IMG/VR virus record: IMGVR_UViG_3300050821_010764
Span: 62,001 to 126,000 of that record
Length of the DNA stretch: 64,000 bases
Direction: 5' to 3' (one strand)
Source: a virus
Below are positions 1-8,731 of the stretch, piece after piece (position 1 is the stretch's first letter; every line of letters begins with the position of its first letter). The translations under genes were made by a program, and so were the position numbers. The notes under the pieces were generated by a model, which was not told where the DNA came from, did no database searches, and saw only the letters and a list, made by a program, of their open reading frames with translations.

Positions 1-741
1 GATGTGGAGCTTTCGAGGTCCGAAGAGTTCGTTTCTTTCGAAAAACAATTCACCACTCCATACGGTCAAGCTTCTTGGCAGTTCGGTGCAGATAAAGTTA
101 AGACTGCTAGAGAACATGTGACTAGACAGTTGTTAACCTACGGTCATAAGAACCCACAAGTTACTGTTGTCAAAAGTGACGACACTTCCATTCTCTTTAG
201 CGTTGCACTAGATGCGGGCAGGGTTGGATTTACCGTTCCTGTCAAATTTGCCAGTGGCAATATGGTTAAGCCAAGTGTCATGTTGTGCAATGGTACGGTT
301 GCTTCATTTAGCCAAGAAGGAATTAACGAACTATACGTCAGTAATGCCAGCGACTTCAAAGCTGCGGCTGCTGCCTCTCCTCAATTTGGTTTGAAGCCAA
401 GTGATGTATTAAATAACTTGAGAGTAGCTTTAGCCGAGGGTAACCACGCCAAGGCAGAAGACGCCTTGAACGTCCTAGCAAATTCTGGAGATACTAAGGC
501 TCATGCCATCGGCTTCCAGTTATTCCTAGATGGTTTAGCCCACAAGAAGGCTGAAGCTGAAGTCAAGTGTTCTCACATGATCAAGAATGCTACTAGTGAG
601 CATCCAATCTGTGCACATACTGGATTACCAGTTCACAAGGTGTATCAAGATAAAGATGGTAATTGCCGTCCTCTTTATAGAAGAGGTCAGGATGAAACTT
701 ATGAAGGAGCAGTCTTTAATAACTCCAAGATCTTCGGGTGA
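1..741 (+). CDS. Hypothetical virion-type protein, 5' truncated
   Basis: The frame is open from the first base (codon GAT at 1-3), so the gene starts upstream of the window; the GTG at 4 is only the first possible start inside it. The visible 246 residues end at TGA 739-741. An Ala-rich stretch (about residues 118-125) is followed by a helical segment around DVLNNLRVALAEG and AEDALNVLANSG. The C-terminal third carries C and H residues (KCSH, HPICAHTG) that could bind metal. I do not recognise the family. It lies four bases before the next gene in the co-directional head-gene run, so a structural role is inferred from context only. Confidence 0.7.
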   Translation, partial: DVELSRSEEFVSFEKQFTTPYGQASWQFGADKVKTAREHVTRQLLTYGHKNPQVTVVKSDDTSILFSVALDAGRVGFTVPVKFASGNMVKPSVMLCNGTVASFSQEGINELYVSNASDFKAAAAASPQFGLKPSDVLNNLRVALAEGNHAKAEDALNVLANSGDTKAHAIGFQLFLDGLAHKKAEAEVKCSHMIKNATSEHPICAHTGLPVHKVYQDKDGNCRPLYRRGQDETYEGAVFNNSKIFG

Positions 742-744
742 TCT

Positions 745-1584
745 ATGAGTGTATCAAGACTAGCTAGATTTCTAACTCTCAAATACGCCGCAGAGCTAAT
801 CAATCCTGATGCTCCTGCCGGTGAATTGATTGAGACGATTAAAAATAATTTAGCTGACATTTACCGAAAGTTTATGCCAGAGTATAGCGGTCTTATATCT
901 CAAATCAATCAATCCTATAAACTTCCATTTCTAGATAGTTTGGAAGATATTTTTTCTGCCTTTATTGCTAATCTTGACAATCTGGATATTATTCAAGTTA
1001 ATCAGCTATCCCTTGAATTGATTAAGAATGTTGAGCATGTAAGGGTTAAATTAAACGATTTCATCAAAACCAATAAGAATGACCCTGCTTTTACCGCTTT
1101 CTTTATGAGAAAGAGATTAGCTAGCACGGTGGATAAAGTATTGGAAGGTTTGGAGAAAGATTTAATTAGACAATTAGATTACATTAATGCTACCAACAAA
1201 AGTGTTCATCTTCCTACTGCCGAGTTCACGGAACATGGTAGGGGTCGTCGCATGCCAGATGGTAGTGAAACTACCAAGCGTCGTCGTATGGAACAAACTC
1301 CACAACAAACTGAAATGTTGGTTTTGAGATTCGGTGATTTGTATGGTGTTAGGGATATGTCTGATTGGGGTAAGCTCAAACATGGGGATGCCGATTTGGC
1401 AGAAGAATTAATGACGGCATTTCTTGGGCTAAATAGAGCATCTAAGGAGTACCAGAAATCTGAGGACTACGATCCTAAAGACCGAAGGAATGCCAGCAAA
1501 GAAAAATTATTTTTGGCAACCAAGGTAAAGGGTGGTTTGCGCAAGCGAATTGAAGAGTTCTTTAGTAATAAGAGAGGTTTATAA
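745..1584 (+). CDS. Hypothetical protein, mostly helical, 279 aa
   Basis: Complete ORF with ATG 745 three bases after the upstream stop. It is predicted to be largely alpha-helical and charged. A basic patch near residues 169-182 (GRGRRMPDGS, KRRRMEQ) separates an N-terminal helical half from a C-terminal half ending in a Lys/Arg-rich tail (RKRIEEFFSNKRGL). There is no signal peptide, membrane segment or catalytic motif that I can recognise. Its stop (TAA 1582-1584) shares its last A with the start of the next gene, so translation is probably coupled. Function unknown; a virion or packaging role is inferred from position. Confidence 0.75.
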   Translation: MSVSRLARFLTLKYAAELINPDAPAGELIETIKNNLADIYRKFMPEYSGLISQINQSYKLPFLDSLEDIFSAFIANLDNLDIIQVNQLSLELIKNVEHVRVKLNDFIKTNKNDPAFTAFFMRKRLASTVDKVLEGLEKDLIRQLDYINATNKSVHLPTAEFTEHGRGRRMPDGSETTKRRRMEQTPQQTEMLVLRFGDLYGVRDMSDWGKLKHGDADLAEELMTAFLGLNRASKEYQKSEDYDPKDRRNASKEKLFLATKVKGGLRKRIEEFFSNKRGL

Positions 1585-2300
1585 TGAGAATAGCAGAAAT
1601 GTTGACCGCCATTGCGGCTTGGCTAGAAAGCCCAAATAATGAAGCTTTGCTGTTAGCCGAAGCTGACGAGGACTGCATGAAAGTCGTTGCAGAGTCCTGT
1701 ACTTTGGCTGCCGCTCTTCTCAAGAATGCTGCTGAACAAGTAGACACCATGGAAGCCCCAGAAGAGTCTAAAATCACTCCTGAATCCATTGATGAGCTTG
1801 CCAATTTGGCAGCCGCTTTCGATGCCTCGGGTGACCCACAACTCAAGAAGCAGGCTTCTGTACTTGATGAACTATTGCTATCTATTGCTGCTCCACCTAA
1901 TGCTTATGCAGAAAGAAAAGATTTACAAGAGCAAAGATTGATTGAGATAGGTAAGAAGTACAATGATCCACGTAAAGAATTGCATGAAGTAAATAAAATT
2001 GGTGATTCTGAAAAGGGCATTGATAAAAGCAAAATGACTGAGAAATATAGAATATTGGAAGCTCCTTTGAGCACTCGATATTGTCCAGATCATCCGGGCG
2101 TGCAAATTGCTCGTATTGGTGAGCATATGTGGCAATGCGAGATGGACAAGAAGTCTTACAATTTCGAAACAGGTTTTGAATTAAATAATGGCTCTAAGGT
2201 TCCAGGTGGTGATGTGGCACAACAGACTCAAGGAGTCAATGTTCCTTATCATGCCATTTTTGATACTCGCGAAGGTAGATTAGGTTATAATAAACCATGA
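1584..2300 (+). CDS. Hypothetical protein with helical hairpin and Cys/His motif, 238 aa
   Basis: ATG 1584 follows an AGAGG ribosome site and overlaps the upstream stop by one base. The N-terminal 100 residues are Ala/Leu/Glu-rich helices. They include a hairpin-like unit (about 70-103: ELANLAAAFDASGD then KKQASVLDELLLSIA) that recurs in several other proteins of this window. The C-terminal part carries CPDHPG and, about 20 residues on, WQCEMDKKSYNFETGF, a layout that resembles a small metal-binding or beta-ribbon domain. No enzyme motif is seen. The 3' end overlaps the next small gene by ATGA. Function unknown; probably a virion component. Confidence 0.75.
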   Translation: MRIAEMLTAIAAWLESPNNEALLLAEADEDCMKVVAESCTLAAALLKNAAEQVDTMEAPEESKITPESIDELANLAAAFDASGDPQLKKQASVLDELLLSIAAPPNAYAERKDLQEQRLIEIGKKYNDPRKELHEVNKIGDSEKGIDKSKMTEKYRILEAPLSTRYCPDHPGVQIARIGEHMWQCEMDKKSYNFETGFELNNGSKVPGGDVAQQTQGVNVPYHAIFDTREGRLGYNKP

Positions 2301-2476
2301 GCGAACTACAGCAGACCATGCACAAGCTAATTGATACTATGGAAAAGAGAATAGAAGAAATATTGTCTTGTGTAGATAATGAGACTGCTGAAGAGTTTCT
2401 CAGAATATTTAATGAGAAAATGAAGGAACTTAATGAACAAACCAACCTACAAAAAAATCCTGGAGCATCCGGATAA
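2297..2476 (+). CDS. Small helical protein, 59 aa
   Basis: This small ORF begins at ATG 2297 inside the ATGA overlap with the previous stop and ends at TAA 2474-2476, so it also overlaps the start of the next gene by 44 bases. The product (begins MSELQQTMHKLIDTMEKR) is Glu/Lys-rich and should form one or two amphipathic helices with no membrane segment. Support comes from the coupled start and from filling what would otherwise be a 132-base gap in a region with almost no gaps. The long overlap with the next gene is unusual here and lowers confidence. Function unknown. Confidence 0.55.
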   Translation: MSELQQTMHKLIDTMEKRIEEILSCVDNETAEEFLRIFNEKMKELNEQTNLQKNPGASG

Positions 2477-3191
2477 AGACGAAATCATTAATAAATTAGT
2501 GATTGGACAGCCGTTAAATGATATTCATGATTGGCTAAAGGGTAAATATACCAACGTCAGTGAGGCTAAATTTGTTCTTTCTGAAAAAATTCTTAAGTCT
2601 TTTCAACATACTTATTTAGATTTTTATAATGATGTTTTAACCGATCTTTCTAAAACAAAAACAGCTTTAGCTACTGGCACAGTTGATCAATTAGAATTAG
2701 CTGTTAAAAAGAGTCCAGCCTATAAAGATGCCATGATTAGAACGGCAGGAACTGAATTAGATATTAGACAGATGGTACATAATTTATGTGTCAATGTGGA
2801 ATCTCGTTTATCACAAGTCTTCGATGAAATTCAAGAAGACCCCAGAAATATCAACACCAAGGTAGATCGTTTATTGATTGATTATGCTGAAGTACTTGGT
2901 AATATTCTTGAAAAATACTATAAGTTTACTGAAGCTCCTGCCGACCAAATTATTCAGCATAACGTGACTTTACAAGTGGTAGATCAGCATATTTCGGTAT
3001 TTCATGATGTAATTAAAGAAGTTTTGTCTCAGATGGATTTGGAGACCTCTTTGTATTTTATGGAGGTATTCAACACCAAGATGGCGGCGCTCAAGGTACC
3101 CGTACCAGATGCTCAGCCAACCCAGGAAATGAAGCTGGCTGAAGCAAGATTGCTTAATGAAACCATTAACCAAAAAATAAATCAACCATGA
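2433..3191 (+). CDS. Putative DNA-binding protein, candidate small terminase subunit
   Basis: ATG 2433 is preceded by AAGGA at good spacing. The N-terminus (about residues 8-40) follows a pattern I associate with small-terminase-like proteins of large phages: PDKDEIINKLVIG, then LNDIHDWLKGKY, a short variable stretch and an LSEKILKSFQ helix, i.e. a helix-turn-helix-like fold. The remaining 200 residues are long charged helices suited to oligomerisation. In the family model the small terminase recognises DNA and recruits the large subunit; TerL lies about 5.5 kb downstream. The assignment rests on a remembered pattern plus context, not on a search. It could be another helical virion protein. 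The stop overlaps the next start by four bases (ATGA). Confidence 0.45.
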   Translation: MNKPTYKKILEHPDKDEIINKLVIGQPLNDIHDWLKGKYTNVSEAKFVLSEKILKSFQHTYLDFYNDVLTDLSKTKTALATGTVDQLELAVKKSPAYKDAMIRTAGTELDIRQMVHNLCVNVESRLSQVFDEIQEDPRNINTKVDRLLIDYAEVLGNILEKYYKFTEAPADQIIQHNVTLQVVDQHISVFHDVIKEVLSQMDLETSLYFMEVFNTKMAALKVPVPDAQPTQEMKLAEARLLNETINQKINQP

Positions 3192-5029
3192 CCAAACCTC
3201 GTTCAGCAATTATCGACATGCCATCCAAGAAACAATTGGAAATGGCTACCCGTCCATATTCTAATGAAGAGCTACAAGTGGAGCCTGAGGTTCAAGAAAG
3301 ACTTGACAAGTTGATGAAATTTTTCGACGAAGCTGGGATCGATTATAGTAAATTTGATCCAGAGTCTATTCCTAAATTAGACTTCAGCAAAAGACAAGCT
3401 TATCCAAACAATGACCAGTATATGTATATCCCGGGTCAACATAATACGCATAAATGGATGCAAGCAGTTAGAGAAATTTTTGCCAAGGAGAAATCCGGCG
3501 ACAACCGAGTTAATGCCATTCGTCGGGTTACTTCTGGTTGGAATATTATGGAGACGTTTGACTTTCTAAACTGGCTTAAATTTCATGAAGCAGGAGATCA
3601 TATGAAGTACAAGTTCGCACAACTATGGTATGAAAATGGTGAGCCCGGCTATTTTCTACATGTTAAGCCAGATCCAGCCAAAGAACCAGAGCCACAGGTT
3701 TCTGGACGTGATATCGATTTTGCTAGAGATCAAAGCAATAACAACGAAGAAAAGAAACAACTAATCGAAAAGCAACGTAATAAGATTATTGGCAGATTAG
3801 ATTCCGCTGAGAAACTTCTACGCTCTCCGGATGGACAAGTGTTCTCTGGTAAAGAATTTGAATCTCTGTTAGAAGCCATCTATCAACTAAAAAAGAAAAT
3901 TCAGATGGTAAACAAAGTAAGCGCTTCGACTAGATTGTATGAAGATATGATTATTCGTGAAGCCAACATTCTTAGCAGAAATGGTTTTACTAAGGCTGCT
4001 AGCGTATTACATTCTGTGGCACAAACTCCGGGCGCCGCCGGCGAACAAGCTAAAGGTACGCCTGGTGGAGAGATGGCTCTAACCCCTCCTGCTCCGCCTG
4101 ATCCATCTGGTGCTGGTAATCCTGGTGCTCCTGGTGGATTGCCATCAGTGGGTCCGGGAATGCCTCAAGGTGCTCCTAACTCTGCGACTCCAGCAGGCGT
4201 ACCTAATGAGACATCTCCTGCTCCAAAGGGGATTAGTGAATTTTTAGAGGGAATGAATACGGGTAAATTTTCTCCTGGCGACAATCTAGAAGTAGAAGAT
4301 ACTTTGTATGTATCTGACAACCAAGACGAGTTATTGGTAACAGAAGCGCAAGTTCCACCAGTAGATGAACCAATGACTGCTACTCCAGCACCTGCACCAC
4401 TAGATCCTGCTCCTGTAGCCACCCCACCAGCTCCTGATGCTCCTGCAACCGAAGAGCCGTTAGAAGTGACCGAGGATGATATTAAACCAAAGGGTGATGC
4501 TCCTGCGCCATCCGCCAGTGATTTTGATAGTAAAATTGATGCGGTCTTTTCCGGCATCACAGTCGCTGATGTGGTAGCCAAGCTAGAAGACATTGCCAAA
4601 GTTTATAAAACCAGAGAAATTCCAAGACAGCTCGGCGTCGTTGATATGATGCTAGATAGTCTGGGACTTGCCTCCTACTTCCCATCTTTATCAGAAGCTA
4701 CTAACAAAGCGCTTGAGTCTAACAACTATATTTCTACCCGTGTGGAAGACATTCTTTCCAAACTACGTGGAGCTATGGCTGGTAAGGATATTGATTTAAA
4801 GGGTGACGATAATGAGAAGCCAGAAGTAGCAGGCATTAAAAACCAGCTACAGTCTGATCAAGATAAAGAAAAGGCTCGTAAGCAGATGAGAAAAGATCAA
4901 GAAACTGCCGAGCTTGCCGGTAAGGGCAAAGAAACACCTGAAGTGGAAATTGAAGAAGATTTAGGTGCACCACCGACTCCGGCAGCACCTCCCGCCGCTC
5001 CTCCAAGAGCCCCTAGACCTCCAGCATAA
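3188..5029 (+). CDS. Large virion-type protein with Pro-rich linker, 613 aa
   Basis: Starts in an ATGA overlap with the upstream gene. Three regions are visible. The N-terminal ~170 residues look globular (motifs YMYIPGQHNTHKWMQAVREIF and TFDFLNWLKFHEAG). A helical segment (about 190-280) includes a recurrent hairpin-like unit (REANILSRNGFTKAASVLHS). A low-complexity Pro/Ala/Gly linker (about 280-450) follows, then a second helical domain and a Pro-rich tail ending PPRAPRPPA. This two-domain-plus-disordered-linker plan suggests a structural or assembly protein, not an enzyme. No family is recognised with confidence. Confidence 0.7.
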   Translation: MTKPRSAIIDMPSKKQLEMATRPYSNEELQVEPEVQERLDKLMKFFDEAGIDYSKFDPESIPKLDFSKRQAYPNNDQYMYIPGQHNTHKWMQAVREIFAKEKSGDNRVNAIRRVTSGWNIMETFDFLNWLKFHEAGDHMKYKFAQLWYENGEPGYFLHVKPDPAKEPEPQVSGRDIDFARDQSNNNEEKKQLIEKQRNKIIGRLDSAEKLLRSPDGQVFSGKEFESLLEAIYQLKKKIQMVNKVSASTRLYEDMIIREANILSRNGFTKAASVLHSVAQTPGAAGEQAKGTPGGEMALTPPAPPDPSGAGNPGAPGGLPSVGPGMPQGAPNSATPAGVPNETSPAPKGISEFLEGMNTGKFSPGDNLEVEDTLYVSDNQDELLVTEAQVPPVDEPMTATPAPAPLDPAPVATPPAPDAPATEEPLEVTEDDIKPKGDAPAPSASDFDSKIDAVFSGITVADVVAKLEDIAKVYKTREIPRQLGVVDMMLDSLGLASYFPSLSEATNKALESNNYISTRVEDILSKLRGAMAGKDIDLKGDDNEKPEVAGIKNQLQSDQDKEKARKQMRKDQETAELAGKGKETPEVEIEEDLGAPPTPAAPPAAPPRAPRPPA

Positions 5030-5037
5030 GCAGATGA

Positions 5038-5802
5038 ATGAAACTACGAGAATTGCTTCAACAAATGAAGGAAGTGCAAGAGACTATAGGGACTTCTGAG
5101 CCCTATATCTGTGGAGGCACGCCTAGAGATAGATACTTGAAGCACTTAGAAAATATCTCGGATTTAGATATTACTACCGGTGACAAAACAGTAGATTATC
5201 TATCACAAGAATTTGCAGAGGCTCTTAAAAAACAATACAACATTACTAGAAGAACAATGGATGATGGTCACAGCACCATCTACATTGGTTCCTTTAAAAT
5301 GGATTTCTCTTCTAATTTTAATGTTCCTGGCATTGATGCTATCCTCGCCAAAACGGGGATTGCCAAGCCCACGGAAATACAAAAAGAAATGTTCAGCAGG
5401 GATTTTACCTGTAATGCTCTTCTTCTATCTTTGGACCTAAAAGAGTTAATTGATCCAACTCATAAAGGATTTAAAGATATGAATGAGAGAATGATTCGCA
5501 CCTGCTTGGCTCCTGAGATTACTTTGACTACCAACAGGAATAGAGTGATTAGAGCTATTTATTTGGCGTCTAAACTAGATTTTGATGTTGATCCTCGCCT
5601 CATTGAGTATGTTAGAAAAAATCCTCAGACTGTCAGAATCTCTACCGAAAAAGCCATGTCTGAGAAATTGAATGAAGCTTTCAATCGAGATGCTGATAAG
5701 GCTAGTAGTCTTATTACTAAAATGGGATTATGGAACTACATCCCAATTACTGAAGTAGTTTATCCATATTATATGAAACATAAGGGTTCCAATGGGAAAT
5801 AA
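5038..5802 (+). CDS. CCA-adding/poly(A)-polymerase-like nucleotidyltransferase, short form
   Basis: Member of the class II tRNA nucleotidyltransferase/poly(A) polymerase superfamily, which adds nucleotides to RNA 3' ends using two metal-binding aspartates. Visible signatures in order: GGTPRDRYL then SDLDIT (motif A, with the DxD pair near residues 41-43), RDFTCNALLLS then LIDPTHKGFKDM (motif B and its beta hairpin), and NRNRVIRAIYLASKLDFDVD (motif C-like). At 254 residues it has the head/neck but lacks most of the body and tail of full CCA enzymes, which usually exceed 380 residues. Two ATGs are near the start; the one at 5038 is in frame. The window encodes a second, full-length homologue on the minus strand at 32.5-33.8 kb. 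Substrate unknown. Confidence 0.85.
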   Translation: MKLRELLQQMKEVQETIGTSEPYICGGTPRDRYLKHLENISDLDITTGDKTVDYLSQEFAEALKKQYNITRRTMDDGHSTIYIGSFKMDFSSNFNVPGIDAILAKTGIAKPTEIQKEMFSRDFTCNALLLSLDLKELIDPTHKGFKDMNERMIRTCLAPEITLTTNRNRVIRAIYLASKLDFDVDPRLIEYVRKNPQTVRISTEKAMSEKLNEAFNRDADKASSLITKMGLWNYIPITEVVYPYYMKHKGSNGK

Positions 5803-6886
5803 ACGAGCTTATTTTCAAGGAGGTGGTGGTGTCAATGAACCAACTCCGGGCGAAAAGAAATACAAATCAGACCCAGCCATTGTGGTACAGCCTCGTTTTG
5901 AAGAGGTGTTCTATCGCAATTATGACCTCTACGAAGTGCCTGGTTTCGAGCACATTGGTCCAGGGGCTGGTTGGCACGCCCTACAAAATTATAACTCGGT
6001 TGGGGAATTTCTAGAAGCCCGCAGGAAGAGACTCGCCCCTCGCTACGTGGCTGATGACTCTTGGCAGTTGGATAGTGGGAAGCGCACCAAAGAAAATCCC
6101 GGAATTAAAGCTAGAGCAGCCTTGCTAAACAGAATAATCAAAACGGCATCAAACTGTGGATTCTGTGGAAAATCTAAAATCGATGTAACTTTTCCTTGTG
6201 AACATTGTGGCAAAGGTGGAGCTGTTGTTGCGGGTGACGAGAATAATGGACCCAATTTTGATTATGGTAAAGGCTTGTACTCCAATATGAATAAGTATAA
6301 AAGTGTCCAAGATTTTGAAGAACATGCTGATAAAGGTCCTGGAGCTTTTTTTGCTGATGACAACGAAGACCATATGATGCCGCCTAAAGAGCATGGCACT
6401 AAAATCTACGATTGGAAAAACAGTATTTATCAAGGAACGCCTAAAGCTACTAAACGACACGACTCTAATAATATAGATTTCCTAGCTGATCAATATATTG
6501 ATCCAAATATTGTAACACCAGAACCTGGTGACGTAGATGGTGGCAATCCAGTAGGAGAGGCTAATCAAATGGGAGGATATTTAGATGAATATCTTCCAGA
6601 AAAAGATTTTGAGGGCAAAGATCCGGATACTCTGGATTTTGGTAGGGATTACTCTGGCAGTGACCAGTTTCCTAGCAAAAAAGACTTTGCTCCGGCGACC
6701 ATTGACCAAGAGTCTGTCAAAAAACTAATAGACAAATACTCTCCTGCACCTACTTCTGGGCTGTACGGTTTGCCTGATGGTGTGGATTTGCCGGAGGAAG
6801 ACCTTGGGAATCCAACGGATATTAATCCAGATTATGGCTCAGTGGGTCCAGAAAGTAAGATGTACGAAGATAAATGGAACATTTAA
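5792..6886 (+). CDS. NEPTPG-motif protein with zinc knuckle, 364 aa
   Basis: ATG 5792 overlaps the upstream stop by 11 bases. The extreme N-terminus (residues 7-20) is YFQGGGGVNEPTPG, nearly identical to a segment of the protease-scaffold protein at 18.1-21.7 kb (GYYQGAGGVNEPTPG). A CxxC-x10-CxxC knuckle (C122, C125, C136, C139) probably binds zinc. The remainder is rich in Asp, Gly, Pro and Tyr with few hydrophobic stretches and looks extended or disordered (YLDEYLPEKDFEGKDPDT). No catalytic motif is apparent. The shared N-terminal motif suggests a head-assembly partner or a segment recognised by the same factor. Function otherwise unknown. Confidence 0.75.
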   Translation: MGNKRAYFQGGGGVNEPTPGEKKYKSDPAIVVQPRFEEVFYRNYDLYEVPGFEHIGPGAGWHALQNYNSVGEFLEARRKRLAPRYVADDSWQLDSGKRTKENPGIKARAALLNRIIKTASNCGFCGKSKIDVTFPCEHCGKGGAVVAGDENNGPNFDYGKGLYSNMNKYKSVQDFEEHADKGPGAFFADDNEDHMMPPKEHGTKIYDWKNSIYQGTPKATKRHDSNNIDFLADQYIDPNIVTPEPGDVDGGNPVGEANQMGGYLDEYLPEKDFEGKDPDTLDFGRDYSGSDQFPSKKDFAPATIDQESVKKLIDKYSPAPTSGLYGLPDGVDLPEEDLGNPTDINPDYGSVGPESKMYEDKWNI

Positions 6887-6905
6887 AACAACGGATATTA
6901 CTACA

Positions 6906-6913
6906 TATAAATG
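6906..6913 (+). promoter_or_regulatory. T4-late-promoter-like box
   Basis: The 50-base gap before the 6937 gene contains TATAAATG, one base from the TATAAATA late-promoter consensus of T4-like phages. It lies 24-31 bases upstream of the start codon and ahead of an AGAGG ribosome site. No sigma-factor gene is visible in the window and I did not find clear repeats of this exact box in other gaps, so this is a weak call. Confidence 0.25.
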
Positions 6914-6936
6914 CATATCAGCTTAGAGGTACCTAA

Positions 6937-7887
6937 ATGTCATTACAGTCAACAGCACAAGAATTAATCGTTGTCGACCCAGCTTCTATGGGTCACCAAA
7001 TGGGTGGTGGCACACCTATGCAACTAGTTCCTTTGGAAGTGCACGATGGACCATCAGAGCATGACCATTCTGAACCTTTAGAAGTCAGCGACCAACCCGT
7101 TGAAATTGAAATCGAACTTACTCCTGAGCATTTAGGTATTGCTGGACCTGATCCACAACAACCTTCCGAACTTGAAGTGTCAGAACATGACCACAAAGAC
7201 GAAGCCAAAGTAGATGAAGATCCCGCCCAAACAGCTAAGAATGAAAAATGGGACTGGGGTAAACGTGGACCAACTGGTTTTATTGCCTGGGTTAAAGAGC
7301 GCTGTGACGATGTTCCTAAACACTCCGGTTATGATACCGCAGGTCTTGAGCGTGCTGTAGCTTATCTTGAGAGACTAGATAACGAAGTTTCCAAAGCTAT
7401 GAGAATGGATTTGGATGGTGAGCTAGATGCTAACCAAATTGAGAAGGTTCGTTCTATCATCGATAATGGTATTGAACGTTTGCATGATCGTTTAGATAAG
7501 GTTAAGAGCAGCAAAAAGAAGACTCGCAAGAAGAAGTCCGATTACGAATCAGATGGTCTTGTTAAAGAGGCTCAGAAGATTACTGGAGTATCTGGGGTGT
7601 ACGTTATGGTACCTCTATTGATTTCTAGAATTGCCAGAGTTTGTATTAATGGCATGGTGTCTGCTGGTCATGACATCGAAGATTTGTTTGAGAGACAAGT
7701 AAAATTCTACAAGCTTGATGTGCAACAACAAGCCGAGGTAATGCAATTGTTGGCTGATATGGGCTATAATGTTCGTCAGGACAGAGGCTTCATGCCAGAT
7801 CAGGATATTGACGTTGCAGACAGCGGCAATATGGACTGGGCAGCAAACTACAATCCTTCGGCTAATGTGTGGGGCAAGGATAGATAA
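6937..7887 (+). CDS. Conserved phage protein, acidic N-terminus and helical core, 316 aa
   Basis: ATG 6937 follows an AGAGG site. The first ~95 residues are acidic and His-rich (SEHDHSEPLEV, SEHDHKDEAK) and likely disordered. From about residue 103 a compact region begins (KWDWGKRGPTGFIAWVKERCDD, then SGYDTAGLERAVAYLERLD), followed by helices, a Lys-rich patch (KSSKKKTRKKK) and a hydrophobic helical segment (VYVMVPLLISRIARVCINGMVSAGHD). I believe this core recurs in large phages as a virion-associated protein of unknown function, from memory only. No catalytic residues stand out. It is translationally coupled to a small gene through TAATG. Confidence 0.75.
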   Translation: MSLQSTAQELIVVDPASMGHQMGGGTPMQLVPLEVHDGPSEHDHSEPLEVSDQPVEIEIELTPEHLGIAGPDPQQPSELEVSEHDHKDEAKVDEDPAQTAKNEKWDWGKRGPTGFIAWVKERCDDVPKHSGYDTAGLERAVAYLERLDNEVSKAMRMDLDGELDANQIEKVRSIIDNGIERLHDRLDKVKSSKKKTRKKKSDYESDGLVKEAQKITGVSGVYVMVPLLISRIARVCINGMVSAGHDIEDLFERQVKFYKLDVQQQAEVMQLLADMGYNVRQDRGFMPDQDIDVADSGNMDWAANYNPSANVWGKDR

Positions 7888-8057
7888 TGAGCAGACCAAT
7901 TATTCAAAAGGTTAGCTTATTAATGTCTGCCATGATGAGAGCTTGTCTAACCAAGCAATCTACTTATAGGCAGCAAGTGCAGAAGTATGATTTGAATAGT
8001 ATCGAACAAAAATGTCTCTTAGAATTATTGTACGACATGGAGAGCAAACATGTCTAA
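7887..8057 (+). CDS. Small hypothetical protein, 56 aa
   Basis: ATG 7887 shares a base with the upstream TAA (TAATG) and the stop TAA 8055-8057 overlaps the next gene by 8 bases, so the ORF exactly bridges its neighbours. The product (begins MSRPIIQKVSLLMSAMMRA) has two predicted helices, several Gln/Tyr residues and two Cys. It is too short for a family call. The coupled start and stop are the main evidence that it is translated. Confidence 0.6.
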   Translation: MSRPIIQKVSLLMSAMMRACLTKQSTYRQQVQKYDLNSIEQKCLLELLYDMESKHV

Positions 8058-8718
8058 ATATTCTCGTCATCAATCAGTGGTTTCCAGACAATCCGATGAA
8101 AACATCAGTGAAGACCACTGGTTAAAAAACTTTCAAAAGAGTTTACAAAAGGGCGCGGTTCAACCACGTTCCACCGATAACTCTTTGTTTGACCAAATTA
8201 ATTCCATCATGAATGGAAAATCCAAATACACGTCAGTTGATCACGCTGTAAAGGATATGCAAGAAAGAAGCGGTCTTACCGCTTACTTAGATAAGATCAG
8301 CAAAACGTCGGGAGAAGAGCGCGCTACTAGTAGCAAAGCTAAAACCGCTTCCGACATCCACCATGTAATCGAGAAGAGAGTCGATAGCGAAAAGGGACTT
8401 CCCGTTGTATTCAAGAAGTGCCCACAAGCCAAGACGACCTTAGAGAATTACATTAGGGATACAAAGGGCAACTTGCCAGTTCCGGCAATTATTGAAAAAC
8501 TAAGGTCTATCCATCAGTCTGACGTCTCTGACGCCAAAGATTGGGATGATGACAATCTTATCAGAGAAGTAAGTAAGCAGAACCTGATCGCTAAGAGAGA
8601 TAATCCAGCTAGCTATGAAAATTATGCTAACTTGGGCTCTAGAGATCATGACGCTGATTCCGAAATAGATCCATCTAACACCGACGCATTTCACGCCCTT
8701 ACTCCCGTAAAACAGTAA
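8050..8718 (+). CDS. Hypothetical protein upstream of TerL, 222 aa
   Basis: Starts at ATG 8050 within the end of the preceding small gene and ends 13 bases before TerL. It is hydrophilic, with basic and acidic patches and helical segments (DQINSIMNGKSKYTSVDHAVKDMQE; TLENYIRDTKGNLPVPAIIEKLRSI). The C-terminal 40 residues are acidic and probably disordered (SRDHDADSEIDPSNTD). No recognised domain. Its place directly ahead of TerL would suit a small terminase or packaging accessory, an alternative to the 2433 gene, but I see no helix-turn-helix signature. Confidence 0.7.
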   Translation: MSKYSRHQSVVSRQSDENISEDHWLKNFQKSLQKGAVQPRSTDNSLFDQINSIMNGKSKYTSVDHAVKDMQERSGLTAYLDKISKTSGEERATSSKAKTASDIHHVIEKRVDSEKGLPVVFKKCPQAKTTLENYIRDTKGNLPVPAIIEKLRSIHQSDVSDAKDWDDDNLIREVSKQNLIAKRDNPASYENYANLGSRDHDADSEIDPSNTDAFHALTPVKQ

Positions 8719-8731
8719 CTGGGAGGGCTAT

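Noticed and set aside
4165-4599. 144-aa minus-strand ORF opposite the 3188 gene
   Set aside because: Ser/Ala/Gly-rich antisense of the Pro-rich linker; no ribosome site, completely inside a longer gene.
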